Positions 1 to 7,882 of a stretch of 18,215 nucleotides of DNA are shown here, one piece after another (positions within the stretch are counted from its first letter, which is position 1; each line of letters begins with the position of its first letter). The stretch lies in contig JAHFTN010000006.1 in the NCBI GenBank assembly GCA_023269365.1, forward strand, positions 5,518-23,732. Direction: 5' to 3'. Position numbers and translations under genes: made by a program. The stretch is from Chlamydiota bacterium (GTDB lineage Bacteria; Chlamydiota; Chlamydiia; Chlamydiales; Rhabdochlamydiaceae). The notes beneath the pieces are model-generated. The model was not told the DNA's origin, made no database searches, and saw nothing but the letters and a program-made list of their open reading frames with translations.

Positions 1-6
1 CTGCAA

Positions 7-32
7 AAAAAGAGGGAGATGTCCCTCTTTTT
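7..32. terminator. Perfect terminator-like hairpin at the left edge
   Basis: An 11-bp perfect inverted repeat (arms 7-17 and 22-32, tetraloop GATG at 18-21). The core stem GAGGGA/TCCCTC is preceded by a run of A and followed by five T, the standard layout of a bidirectional intrinsic terminator. It probably ends a gene lying left of the window. It is odd that the reading frame of the following protein stays open through the hairpin to the window edge; see the next entry. Confidence 0.7.
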
Positions 33-38
33 GAATTC

Positions 39-1640
39 TTGGCAAAACATGCCCTCATCGATTCGAGAAAAGAGTGTGCCAAACTCAAAGAGTCAAGCAT
101 CTTTAAAACGACTAAGCAAAAAAAAGCATTTCGAGAAAAGATAAGAAACACAGCTCTCGATTATCTCATTGCAGAAAACTCCTTAATGCAAAGAAAAGAT
201 TCAAAGCTCGAAAGAGAGATGCGAAGAAAAAATCTAGAGAAGGAATTTGATTGCGAGGAACTGAAAAACCACCCCCACTATAAGGAACTCCTCTTTTCAT
301 TGGGATTAACAGAAAAAGACATGGAAGGCCTCGATTACTCTTTGCTCGAGCTTCTCGGATTTTCTATAGAAGAGCAGCGCCGTCAGGAGCGAAAGGACGT
401 AAAACTAGCTAGACTTACAGATGCAGGCTGTGTAGAGGCAATTAAAAAGGCGGCAGCGCGTGGCTTAGCCGAGCGTCTAGAAAGTAAAGACCCTCTGACA
501 AGAGAAGTGGCAAGTCTGGAGCTTAGATCGATTAAGGTGGAACAAGCGACAGAGAAGAACCGCTTTTTTAATAAGCTATTTGTTGTCATAGGGTTTATCG
601 GAGCGATATCCATGCTAATAGGGATGCTTCCCTTTGCGTGGGCTCCTATGGCGGCTTTTGTAATAGTCCTTTTGCCTTTGGTCTTGATGTTCTACGCCGA
701 CGCTAAATTTGCCAATGACAATTTAAATGCAGTGGGTCCTATAGGGAAATTTGATAAAAAGTATGTCATTGCGGTAGGGGTCATTGCCCTTGTCTCCTTG
801 ATCTTGAGCGGAGGGATCACAGGGGCTCTTGTGGGTCTTGGGTATCTCACTATGGCGCATCTTCTCCCCTTGATTCCAGCAGCCCTCATCGGACTTGCAG
901 GTATGGGCCTTAGTGTATACGGCTACCGCAAGCTCAACGAAAAAGAAGAAAAATACAGAGCCGCGCATCCCAATCTAGAGACGGTGACAACGCTATTTCA
1001 AAATGCGCTAGAGGATTTTCTGACAGAGCAACAAGAAGCTTCATTTAAAAAGCTGCCCAAGATAGACCGCCTTGCTGTACGCAAAGCGTTTCAATCGCAA
1101 CTGGAAGATTACGACATAGGGAAGCATTGTCCAATAGAATCATTCCCCACTAAGTGGACTTCAGAAGAAAAAAGGTTGATGATCAAGGCAGTCAAAAAAA
1201 GCTGGAAGTTTTATGCGCTTGACAGGGTTCCTGAGAGTAAACCTATCGCACACCTCATGAGAAGTTTGCTGGATACGATGCTGTCTCCATCAGAAGAGAA
1301 TGATAAAAAATTTACCGAGGCTTTTAAGAAATTGGAATACAATGAGGCTGTCTTTGAGCATTTCCAACAAGATGTAGTCTATGTCTTTGCAAGGCAAAGA
1401 CTCGTATCAGAATTTACGAGGGCGTTACAATCGGCATCTGATGCAAAAAGGCGCAGAGAAGAAGAAGACATTTTCAGAAAGGAGACTTTGCAAGAAGAGA
1501 TACCGCGCCTTAAAGAAGAGATAGAGAGCGCGCAACAAGATCCTACGAGGGTGTTTTTCTATCAAGAATTGAATCAGAGATTGAAAGCCAAACAAGCTGA
1601 ACTAGAAGCTCTTGAGAGTTCAGCTAGCCAGGAAGTTTAA
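39..1640 (+). CDS. Four-helix membrane protein with cytoplasmic coiled-coil tail, Inc-like; start uncertain
   Basis: I do not recognise a named family. In the 533-aa reading from the TTG at 39, the first 175 residues are charged and helical. Four hydrophobic segments follow in two pairs, at about 180-199, 201-222, 241-263 and 268-296, and then a soluble helical part to 533. Residues about 468-530 are rich in E, K, R and Q and look coiled coil. Paired hydrophobic hairpins flanked by soluble helices are typical of chlamydial inclusion membrane proteins and other type III substrates, and the next gene is a type III chaperone, so a host-interaction role is inferred. The start is doubtful: the TTG has no visible ribosome binding site, the first in-frame ATG is at 186, and the frame is open to the window's left edge through a terminator-like hairpin. 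It could be the intact gene, a 5'-truncated copy, or a gene continuing leftward. Confidence 0.6.
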   Translation: MAKHALIDSRKECAKLKESSIFKTTKQKKAFREKIRNTALDYLIAENSLMQRKDSKLEREMRRKNLEKEFDCEELKNHPHYKELLFSLGLTEKDMEGLDYSLLELLGFSIEEQRRQERKDVKLARLTDAGCVEAIKKAAARGLAERLESKDPLTREVASLELRSIKVEQATEKNRFFNKLFVVIGFIGAISMLIGMLPFAWAPMAAFVIVLLPLVLMFYADAKFANDNLNAVGPIGKFDKKYVIAVGVIALVSLILSGGITGALVGLGYLTMAHLLPLIPAALIGLAGMGLSVYGYRKLNEKEEKYRAAHPNLETVTTLFQNALEDFLTEQQEASFKKLPKIDRLAVRKAFQSQLEDYDIGKHCPIESFPTKWTSEEKRLMIKAVKKSWKFYALDRVPESKPIAHLMRSLLDTMLSPSEENDKKFTEAFKKLEYNEAVFEHFQQDVVYVFARQRLVSEFTRALQSASDAKRRREEEDIFRKETLQEEIPRLKEEIESAQQDPTRVFFYQELNQRLKAKQAELEALESSASQEV

Positions 1641-1826
1641 TTGAAACTCTCTAGTCACTTAGCATGAACATGTTAGTTCAGTAAAATCCAGTAACTCACT
1701 GGAAATCAACGCGCTATAAATTAATTTATAAAAACAATAGATATATAATTATATATTTATTTTATGATATTAATTAGTTATAGAAATGACCATTAATTTT
1801 ATTAAACGTTTTGAATATAGGGGAAT
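1641..1826 (+). promoter_or_regulatory. AT-rich promoter gap before the secretion chaperone
   Basis: The gap contains no gene. A 6-bp hairpin (TCCAGT at 1687-1692, ACTGGA at 1698-1703) is followed by about 90 bases that are almost pure A/T (roughly 1715-1800), including a TATGAT near 1764 that could serve as a -10 box. I see no good -35 partner. The gap plausibly carries the promoter of the chaperone/effector pair, but I cannot place it. Confidence 0.35.
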
Positions 1827-2462
1827 ATGGGAAATAATGCCTTAGGAGCGATCGTCACCCTTTTGCGCGACCTAGATACCCGTCATGAGTTTGAGAGCTT
1901 TTTGGATGAGGGCAGTATAAAAAAACTACAGGAGAGCTCTTCTGAAAAGAGGGAGAAGACCCTGAGTTTTCTAGCTGAATTTGGTCACCTGAAAGGAATC
2001 GTAGATAAACTGAAAGCGGTGATAAAAGAGGCTAAAAAGGGGGATCTGACGTATAGGGATTTAAGGCAGCCTATCCAAGAGAGAGCAAAAATCCCTCCAG
2101 AAGAGCTTTTGGAGATCTACAAGCTAGCTCATACCCTCTTTTCTGAGAAGAGATTTGCAGAGGCGGCAGATGTTGCTGTGTTACTAAGCTCTATCAGCCC
2201 CCACATTTCTGCTTTTTGGAGGTTAGCCGGTTCTTGTTATGCGCATTTAGGGGATGAGAAGGCAGCGCTAGGACCTTTTCTCTATGCCTCTATGGTCAAT
2301 TCGTTAGAAGTGGACAACCACCTTGAGGCTCTTAGCTGCCTCATTAAGTTGGGCTTGACTCAAGAGGCTCTCAACTATTACAACAGCGCAAAAGAGGTCC
2401 TTTCAGAGGCTAGAAAATGGGATGAAATCAAGAAATTAGACCTTATCATTACAAAAATATAA
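1827..2462 (+). CDS. SycD/LcrH-type type III secretion chaperone (TPR protein)
   Basis: Class II chaperones of this family bind hydrophobic translocators or membrane effectors in the bacterial cytoplasm and hold them secretion-ready. The 211-aa protein has an extra N-terminal helical part (about 1-90) followed by three TPR-like repeats at about 95-126, 128-160 and 162-195. Residues 130-158, around FWRLAGSCYAHLGDEKAA and the following aromatic/alanine block, match the second TPR of LcrH/SycD as I know it. Chlamydial members are also longer than the roughly 165-aa Yersinia protein. The ATG at 1827 follows AGGGG at 1819-1823. The next gene begins 12 bases downstream and encodes a hydrophobic protein, the expected arrangement for a chaperone and its client. 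The family call is firm; the client is inferred from position. Confidence 0.82.
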   Translation: MGNNALGAIVTLLRDLDTRHEFESFLDEGSIKKLQESSSEKREKTLSFLAEFGHLKGIVDKLKAVIKEAKKGDLTYRDLRQPIQERAKIPPEELLEIYKLAHTLFSEKRFAEAADVAVLLSSISPHISAFWRLAGSCYAHLGDEKAALGPFLYASMVNSLEVDNHLEALSCLIKLGLTQEALNYYNSAKEVLSEARKWDEIKKLDLIITKI

Positions 2463-2474
2463 AAGGCAGGTTTT

Positions 2475-4136
2475 ATGGCAGCACCCATTGGGAGGAAGAG
2501 AGACGAGGAAACCCCTCTGTTATGCCAAGCACAAAATACGAGAATAACAGCCTCCTCTCCTCCTTCTATTACCTCTGTGCAAGAAGAGTTGAAACAAGAT
2601 TTTGGGGGTGACGAGAGTTTGAAGCAAAAAAAACTCACCTGCAATGCCAAGATGGTCGCGGGAATCGTCGTGGGAGTGCTCGTTGGAACGGCTGTGCTGC
2701 TGATTGTTCTGGGAGCTGTTGTCGCCTCTCATGGAGCTGTCGGAGCGGCAATTGGACTTCTTGCGACAAAGCTCACAATGGCCTCTACTCTGGCCGCCCA
2801 TGGGATCGCTGCGCACGCGAGTGCGGCGGCTCTCGGCTGGATTGCTAAGATTCTTAGCGCGACGGGGATTGCTATCCTTTTCTTAGGAGGCGGTAAAATG
2901 GGAGGTGAGCTATTTCGTCGCGGGGAAGCAGAACAGATGGATAAACTGCTTGCAGGCACGAAAGTGGAGGAATTAGAAGAAAAGTGTCATCATACAGTCA
3001 CAGAAAAAGAGTTGCAAGCCCACCTCACCTTGCAGCAAGCTACCATCCTCTCCTCTCAGGCGGGCAGGGATTTTGTCGAAGCCAAGAGGCGCTCTCAGCT
3101 TCACTATACGGGGTTTGGCGATGTTTTAAAGAGTCCGATCAAGGCGTTTGGTCACTTTTGGACGAGTGTGCCTACGACCTCTTTAAAGTCGATTTCAGAT
3201 AGAAAACAGTATGACATGTTCTCTAAAAATGTGGAAAAAGAAAGAGTTTTGAAAGTAGCGAGTACTGAAGGGCCTAGGGCAGAAGAAACTCTACAAATCC
3301 TCAATGAGCTGAGGGGAGTGCAGCTAGAGCAGTTGGTATGGAGAACCGATGCGATGGGAGAAGCCTATAGCAAGGCACCAGAAGCCCAAATCTACGATAG
3401 AAATATCGCGAAATTAGAGGTGTTATTACAAAAGACTTTCGACCCTTCTTTGAGAAAAGAAATCTCTTCGCAAATCGATAGGGAAAAAGAAAAGAAATTT
3501 CTCTTAATACAAACGAGGTTGGAAGGATCTCCTGTTTTAGCTGCCATAAGCTCCCCAACAAGCCCCATTAAAAGCCTCCTTACCCTCCAACAAGATCTAG
3601 CGGCATTACGCGACCTTCTCCCAGAAAGGCAAGGGCAGGTGATGGAAGCCATTTCCATCCTGCTGACACAAAATCCTAAAGCTGCGATTGGGGATGTCAA
3701 TGCACTCGTCGAAAGTCTACGAAAGAGCTTTTCCCTGCTTAGCCTGAGTGTTGTTCCTAAGATCACAGCTGCCAACTATTGGAAAACAAGAGAGTCTGTC
3801 ATCCAGTTCGCTCAAGGATTTATCGAGGGCAAACAGGATTTAACTTTAACAGCATCGGAGAGCAAAGCTCCCATGACGCGGGTCGCAGGGCATTTTCTTG
3901 GTTTGAGAGCTCTGGATATAGCGATCTCTTTCATTCACATGGTGCCGGTTCCTGGATCTTCTGTCATGGCAGCGGGAGTGACGGGAGTGGCTGTAGCCCT
4001 AGAAAAAGGAGTGGAAATCCGCAGCCTCTTCAAAAGAAAAGTGAATGCGGCAATCCCTCCAAGAAGCCCTACCGAAGTTTCTCTTGGGACCCCCAGAGGG
4101 TTCCTCCCACCCCCCCCTGGTTCAGTGCAGATTTAA
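2475..4136 (+). CDS. Putative type III secreted membrane protein, client of the preceding chaperone
   Basis: This is a 553-aa protein with no family I can name. The first 55 residues are polar and rich in S, T, P, E and Q, as in many type III signals. A strongly hydrophobic block spans 60-140 (helices about 60-85, 86-112 and 118-139, rich in A, G and V). A long soluble helical region (150-455) follows, then a weaker hydrophobic stretch at about 470-510. The tail (526-553) is proline-rich, with PPPP near the end. The layout recalls the CopB/YopB class of hydrophobic translocators or a large inclusion-membrane effector, but no second translocator gene of the CopD type follows. It starts at ATG 2475 with AAGG/AGG just upstream, probably on one mRNA with the chaperone gene. 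Its last 15 bases overlap the 3' end of the convergent dioxygenase gene. Confidence 0.6.
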   Translation: MAAPIGRKRDEETPLLCQAQNTRITASSPPSITSVQEELKQDFGGDESLKQKKLTCNAKMVAGIVVGVLVGTAVLLIVLGAVVASHGAVGAAIGLLATKLTMASTLAAHGIAAHASAAALGWIAKILSATGIAILFLGGGKMGGELFRRGEAEQMDKLLAGTKVEELEEKCHHTVTEKELQAHLTLQQATILSSQAGRDFVEAKRRSQLHYTGFGDVLKSPIKAFGHFWTSVPTTSLKSISDRKQYDMFSKNVEKERVLKVASTEGPRAEETLQILNELRGVQLEQLVWRTDAMGEAYSKAPEAQIYDRNIAKLEVLLQKTFDPSLRKEISSQIDREKEKKFLLIQTRLEGSPVLAAISSPTSPIKSLLTLQQDLAALRDLLPERQGQVMEAISILLTQNPKAAIGDVNALVESLRKSFSLLSLSVVPKITAANYWKTRESVIQFAQGFIEGKQDLTLTASESKAPMTRVAGHFLGLRALDIAISFIHMVPVPGSSVMAAGVTGVAVALEKGVEIRSLFKRKVNAAIPPRSPTEVSLGTPRGFLPPPPGSVQI

Positions 4137-4808
4137 CGCGTGGCGCGGGTCGGAAGTGTACCATAGGTGAAGGGAGTAGCGCACTCCGCTGCGGAGGGGA
4201 AACACCTCGTGGTAGAAATTGTTCCCATTAGGAGCTAAGACGAGTTGACGCGCCTCGATGGGAATCGTCTTCTTATAGAGCTTGTTTTGGGGCCCATCTT
4301 CAAAGGAGATCTCTCCCCCTTCAAAATTGTCATTGAGATAGAGGAGCGCTGTATACTCCCTCCACGCCGTGTGATTGGGGGCGAATTTTGCTCCGAGACA
4401 CGTCCCTGGGCAGTGTTCTCTCAGCTCTTGTTGGCAGCTCCCATGAATGGGACAGCTGAACGCAATATTGTCTGCATGGTAAGGGCAAAAGTTTCCCTTA
4501 ATTCTCGAATAGAGCCCTGCATGATCGAGGTAGTAGGGTTTGCCCGTCGATTGCAAGAGAGCTAAGACGCGTTGAGAAATTGCCGATACGAGGTCGCGAA
4601 TCGATCCATTTCTTATCCGCGCAATGGAGAGCTCATTGTCTGAGTGCATCGTAACGCCTGTTTTTTCTGCTCTATAAAATGCGATGAGGCTTTGCGCCTC
4701 TTCCTCAGAGAGGAACTGTTTGACAACGAGGATCTGATCCTGGGGACGGGGTGGTTCTGCAAAGAGGCTGCAGAGAGAAAACAGGAAAACACACACAAGA
4801 CATTTCAT
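4122..4808 (-). CDS. Exported 2-oxoglutarate/Fe(II) dioxygenase, prolyl hydroxylase (leprecan-like)
   Basis: Family members hydroxylate protein side chains, usually proline, using O2, Fe(II) and 2-oxoglutarate. The 228-aa protein begins with a Sec-type signal peptide (about 1-17, a possible cleavage after LFA). Metal ligands are H111 and D113 in YHADN and H200 near the end. R210, ten residues after H200, fits the 2-oxoglutarate anchor. The block REYTALLYLNDNFEGGE (150-166) and the ending LHLWYTSDP (213-221) closely resemble animal prolyl 3-hydroxylases as I recall them (ALLYMNDDFEGGE; LWFTLDP). Between the HxD and that block sit four cysteines (C119, C125, C133, C137) that could form disulfides or bind metal. 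AAGGA lies just before the ATG at 4808. The gene is divergent from the aminotransferase gene. The substrate is unknown: an exported protein or a host protein is possible. Confidence 0.8.
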   Translation of the reverse strand: MKCLVCVFLFSLCSLFAEPPRPQDQILVVKQFLSEEEAQSLIAFYRAEKTGVTMHSDNELSIARIRNGSIRDLVSAISQRVLALLQSTGKPYYLDHAGLYSRIKGNFCPYHADNIAFSCPIHGSCQQELREHCPGTCLGAKFAPNHTAWREYTALLYLNDNFEGGEISFEDGPQNKLYKKTIPIEARQLVLAPNGNNFYHEVFPLRSGVRYSLHLWYTSDPRHALNLH

Positions 4809-4938
4809 AAATCCTTCTCAGGTAAGACTCCCCAAGTATATACAATGTGTTTTTTTTATAAAAAGAGAAAACAACTTTTTCCCTGTTTCTTTTTTTCTAT
4901 TTACGCGTAGTATAGACTCTTTGTTTTTGAGGTGTAGA
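4809..4938. promoter_or_regulatory. Divergent promoter gap, dioxygenase / aminotransferase
   Basis: This gap separates the leftward dioxygenase gene from the rightward aminotransferase gene. It holds A- and T-runs and two possible -10 boxes: TATACT on the minus strand (complement of 4835-4840) and TATAGA on the plus strand (4911-4916). Neither has a convincing -35 box. GAGG at 4929-4932 is the ribosome binding site that decides the TTG start at 4939. Confidence 0.35.
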
Positions 4939-6015
4939 TTGGAATTTTTTGAGTTGCATTCACAGTGCAAGGCGTACAGAGAAGAAATCGCAGAAGCGTT
5001 AGGAAGGGTTTTGGATCATACCCAGTTTATTCTGGGAGAGGAGGTGGCGTTACTCGAGTCGGTGCTAGCTGAATTTCTCGGCGTGAAGCACGCGATTGCC
5101 ACTTCCAATGGCACAGATAGCCTCTTGATCGCCCTGTTAGCTCTGGGGATCGGAAGAGGGGATGAGGTGATCACGGTTCCTTTTACCTGGATCTCCCCCG
5201 TGAGCATGATCTGTAGCGTGGGAGCGTATCCCGTCTTTGTCGACATCGATCCGAAAACTTATTGTATCGATTCTAGTTTGATAGAAGAGAAGATCACCTC
5301 TCGGACAAAGGCCATCATGCCCGTGAGCCTATTTGGGCAGATGCCCAATTTTACAGAGATCAATGCCCTTGCAAACAAGTACAACCTCGCAGTCATCGAG
5401 GATGGAGCGCAAAGTTTTGGCTCAGAGCAAAAAGGCGTAAAAAGTGGCGGGGCCTCTCTCATCGGCTCGACAAGTTTCTTCCCTTCAAAGCCGCTGGGAT
5501 GCTATGGCGATGGAGGGGCCCTTTTCACTTGCGATGATCAGCTAGCAGAAAAATGCAAGATGTTGAGAAATCATGGCAAAGGGGGAGATCAATTGCATCA
5601 CATGAGAGGGATCAATGGGAGGATGGATACGTTGCAAGCTGCTATTTTGCTTGCGAAGTTCCCTTTCTTTTTAGAAGAGATTAAAATGAGACAGAGGGTA
5701 GCGAAGAGGTATTCTGAACACCTTCCTCATCCCCCCTTCATCGAAGAGGGAAATACCCACATCTTTGCTCAGTACACGATCCGAGTAGACAACAGGGATG
5801 AAGTGGCAGCTCATCTCGCACGTCAAAAGATTCCCACACGCGTCTACTACCCCCACTGTGCCTATGAACACCCCGGATATGCGTTCCTACAGCAAGGATG
5901 TTTTCCAGAGAGTGAAAAAGCGACACGGCAGGTGTTGAGTTTGCCCTTTCACCCCTGGCTAGAAGAGAGGGATCAAATCCGAGTGATCGAGGCGTTGCAA
6001 TGTGTGTCGGTTTAA
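4939..6015 (+). CDS. DegT/DnrJ/EryC1/StrS sugar aminotransferase, WbpE-like
   Basis: A PLP enzyme that aminates a keto-sugar nucleotide. WbpE and WlbC act on UDP-3-keto-GlcNAcA in polysaccharide synthesis. The TTG at 4939 is preferred because GAGG lies six bases upstream and the protein then begins MEFFEL, like WbpE; this gives 358 aa, the family's usual length. A longer TTG start at 4921 is in frame but lacks a binding site. The sequence follows WbpE along its length: SNGTDSL (about 56-62), VIEDGAQSFG (152-161), the PLP lysine K184 in SFFPSKPLGCYGDGGA, RMDTLQAAIL, and AQYTIRVDNR late on. The dehydrogenase gene downstream overlaps by 16 bases, so the two are coupled. No UDP-GlcNAc 6-dehydrogenase, acetyltransferase or epimerase gene is in the window, so the full pathway is not shown here and the exact sugar is inferred. 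Confidence 0.88.
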   Translation: MEFFELHSQCKAYREEIAEALGRVLDHTQFILGEEVALLESVLAEFLGVKHAIATSNGTDSLLIALLALGIGRGDEVITVPFTWISPVSMICSVGAYPVFVDIDPKTYCIDSSLIEEKITSRTKAIMPVSLFGQMPNFTEINALANKYNLAVIEDGAQSFGSEQKGVKSGGASLIGSTSFFPSKPLGCYGDGGALFTCDDQLAEKCKMLRNHGKGGDQLHHMRGINGRMDTLQAAILLAKFPFFLEEIKMRQRVAKRYSEHLPHPPFIEEGNTHIFAQYTIRVDNRDEVAAHLARQKIPTRVYYPHCAYEHPGYAFLQQGCFPESEKATRQVLSLPFHPWLEERDQIRVIEALQCVSV

Positions 6016-6851
6016 TCGGTGTAGGGCGCTGGGGAAGGCATCTGGCCAGAAATTTTTATCAGATGGGAGTCCTTGGAGCGCTCTCCGATCTTCATCATCC
6101 CTCTTTGTTTCCTATGGTCCCTTGGAGCCAAGATCCGTCCGCCTTATTAAAAAATAAGGCGTTAAAGCAGATCGCCATCGCTACCCCGCCAGACACCCAC
6201 TACTTCTTTGCTAAAGAAGCCCTTTTAGCAGGGAGGGATGTGTTTGTAGAAAAGCCTCTTTGCCTGGTGCTAGATCAGGCAGAAGAGCTCGTAGCGCTAG
6301 CTCAACGACAAGGAACCATTTTAATGGTGGGACACCTTCTGCATTACCACCCCTGCATCCCCCTTCTCAAAAAGATCATCTCTTCGGGTCAGCTAGGAGA
6401 GATTCAGGAAGTTTTGGCTGTACGCTCAACGCCGCATAGCTCGGGGACCTCCGCACTGTGGGACCTGGGGCCGCACGATGTCTCTCTTTTGCTTTCCCTT
6501 TTTGGCTACCCAATAGACATCTTCTTTGAGGGAGGAGAAAGGGAGTGTAGACTCATGCTGGCGTTTACTGCCTCCTTCCAAGCCGACATCGTTTTGCGTA
6601 CGGGGAGAAGGGAACAGATCCTTTCAATCGTGGGCTCTCTTGCAAAAGCGACCTTTTCGTCGAATGAGGTGCTGACGCTGACCTCTGGAGAGATCTTTCG
6701 TTTCGAAGAGGAGCCTTTGAGGCGCGAGTGTGAGCACTTCTTAGAGTGCTGCCGCACGCGCACACCTCCTCTGACAGAGGGGAATGAGGCTTTGGAAGTG
6801 GTGCGGGTTCTTCAGTGTGCAGAAGAAAAGAGGTTTCTTGCCTTCGTATAA
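6000..6851 (+). CDS. Gfo/Idh/MocA sugar-nucleotide dehydrogenase, WbpB/WlbA-like role
   Basis: A 283-aa NAD(P)-dependent oxidoreductase. The N-terminal Rossmann fold shows GVGRWGR (7-13), ATPPDTH (61-67) and VEKPL (83-87), where K85 is the usual catalytic lysine. The C-terminal domain carries WDLGPHDV with H159, in the position of the family's active-site histidine. The ATG at 6000 has GAGG seven bases upstream, inside the end of the aminotransferase gene; the 16-base overlap implies translational coupling. With a WbpE-like partner, a 3-dehydrogenase making the keto-sugar for amination is the obvious inference, as for WbpB/WlbA. It is somewhat shorter than those (about 315-350 aa) because the C-terminal sheet region is trimmed. 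The 3' end overlaps the convergent glycosyltransferase gene by 40 bases. Confidence 0.82.
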   Translation: MCVGLIGVGRWGRHLARNFYQMGVLGALSDLHHPSLFPMVPWSQDPSALLKNKALKQIAIATPPDTHYFFAKEALLAGRDVFVEKPLCLVLDQAEELVALAQRQGTILMVGHLLHYHPCIPLLKKIISSGQLGEIQEVLAVRSTPHSSGTSALWDLGPHDVSLLLSLFGYPIDIFFEGGERECRLMLAFTASFQADIVLRTGRREQILSIVGSLAKATFSSNEVLTLTSGEIFRFEEEPLRRECEHFLECCRTRTPPLTEGNEALEVVRVLQCAEEKRFLAFV

Positions 6852-7882
6852 CACGATTTTACAAAGGGAAAGTGGGGGAGAATGCTTCTCTTTATCTTTT
6901 GTTTCAGCAGTCTTACTAGTTCGAGCTGTATTCGGATGTCGAATCCCTCTTTTCTGGGATAGGAAGCAATCTCTCTATAGAGGTTTTCAATTTGGTCTAG
7001 GAACTTTTCAAGAGAAGCCTCTTGTCGTATGCGCTCTGTAACGTGAGCTGCCTCCACGGGATCATACAACGCAATCTCTTGGCAGATCAGATCGACATCA
7101 AATGGGCGGTTGAGAAGTTTCATCCCAAAATTATAGCGGCGCATCAGATCGAATCTCTCCTGTGTGACAAGACCCCCAAATCCGTGGAAGTCGCAGCAGA
7201 TGACACTACACCCCACTGCCATCGCCTCCAAGGCGCATTTTGCTTTACAAAAAATAAGATCATAGCGCCCAAGCAGCGATTCGGGTACCTTTGCATAGTT
7301 TCCTATGCCTAGCCCTATGACATCCAGAGAAAGTCCCATCCTATCACACGCCTGTTGTATCAGAGGCACATACGTATTTTTTTTTGCATAGTTGCTAAAG
7401 ATCGCAGCCCTTTGAGGCCGTGCGGGGAGGGGAGGGCGTGGGGTAAAACGCTTTAGATTGACAAAGTTATAAAGGACGCGCACCTTTTCTTTCGAGATTT
7501 TTGCATCGAGAAGGAGTCTATCCAAACAATTGTCATCGACAGCGACATAGGTCGCAATGGCTTTGAGGCGAGGTGGGCGGTCGTGCGCTGCTAGCCGATC
7601 GTGGCATACGTAGAGCACTGGCGTAAAGCGAAAATAAAGGACCGCCTCTACGGTTTCAAGGGTATGGTGGCCGTGGATCAGATCGGGAACGAAAGGCAGA
7701 GCTCTCAACGAGTGGCTGACGGGGATGCCTAGTGATTGGATCTCCTTTCCCGTTTGCCCCACAAAAGGGGAATAGAGGGCGACCTCATGGCCCCTTTCTT
7801 GTAAACCGAGGCTCAAATCTTTGACGTAGGCAACCGTTCCAGAGACTGTTTCAAGTCTATCATTTGTAATCAGGATACGCAT
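6812..7882 (-). CDS. GT-B glycosyltransferase (GT4-like)
   Basis: A 356-aa protein that probably transfers a sugar from a nucleotide donor to a lipid or glycan acceptor on the cytoplasmic face of the membrane. The start MRILITNDRLETVSGTVAYV has the glycine-containing acceptor loop of GT4 enzymes, and LIHGHH (68-73) matches the usual DVVHxH position. The donor half includes LYNFVNLKRFTPR (137-149), where GT4 enzymes have the NGVD..F.P motif, and KCALEAMAVGC (215-225), the donor-site LEAMA.G motif. The first half of the usual E-x7-E pair is not clear. The C-terminal 50 residues are basic. The start overlaps the deacetylase gene's end by 13 bases with only a weak binding site, suggesting translational coupling. 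Donor and acceptor cannot be read from the sequence. Confidence 0.78.
   Translation of the reverse strand: MRILITNDRLETVSGTVAYVKDLSLGLQERGHEVALYSPFVGQTGKEIQSLGIPVSHSLRALPFVPDLIHGHHTLETVEAVLYFRFTPVLYVCHDRLAAHDRPPRLKAIATYVAVDDNCLDRLLLDAKISKEKVRVLYNFVNLKRFTPRPPLPARPQRAAIFSNYAKKNTYVPLIQQACDRMGLSLDVIGLGIGNYAKVPESLLGRYDLIFCKAKCALEAMAVGCSVICCDFHGFGGLVTQERFDLMRRYNFGMKLLNRPFDVDLICQEIALYDPVEAAHVTERIRQEASLEKFLDQIENLYREIASYPRKEGFDIRIQLELVRLLKQKIKRSILPHFPFVKSCYTKARNLFSSAH

Noticed and set aside
1687..1703. Terminator after the first membrane protein gene
   Set aside because: The hairpin has only six pairs and no T-run follows it.
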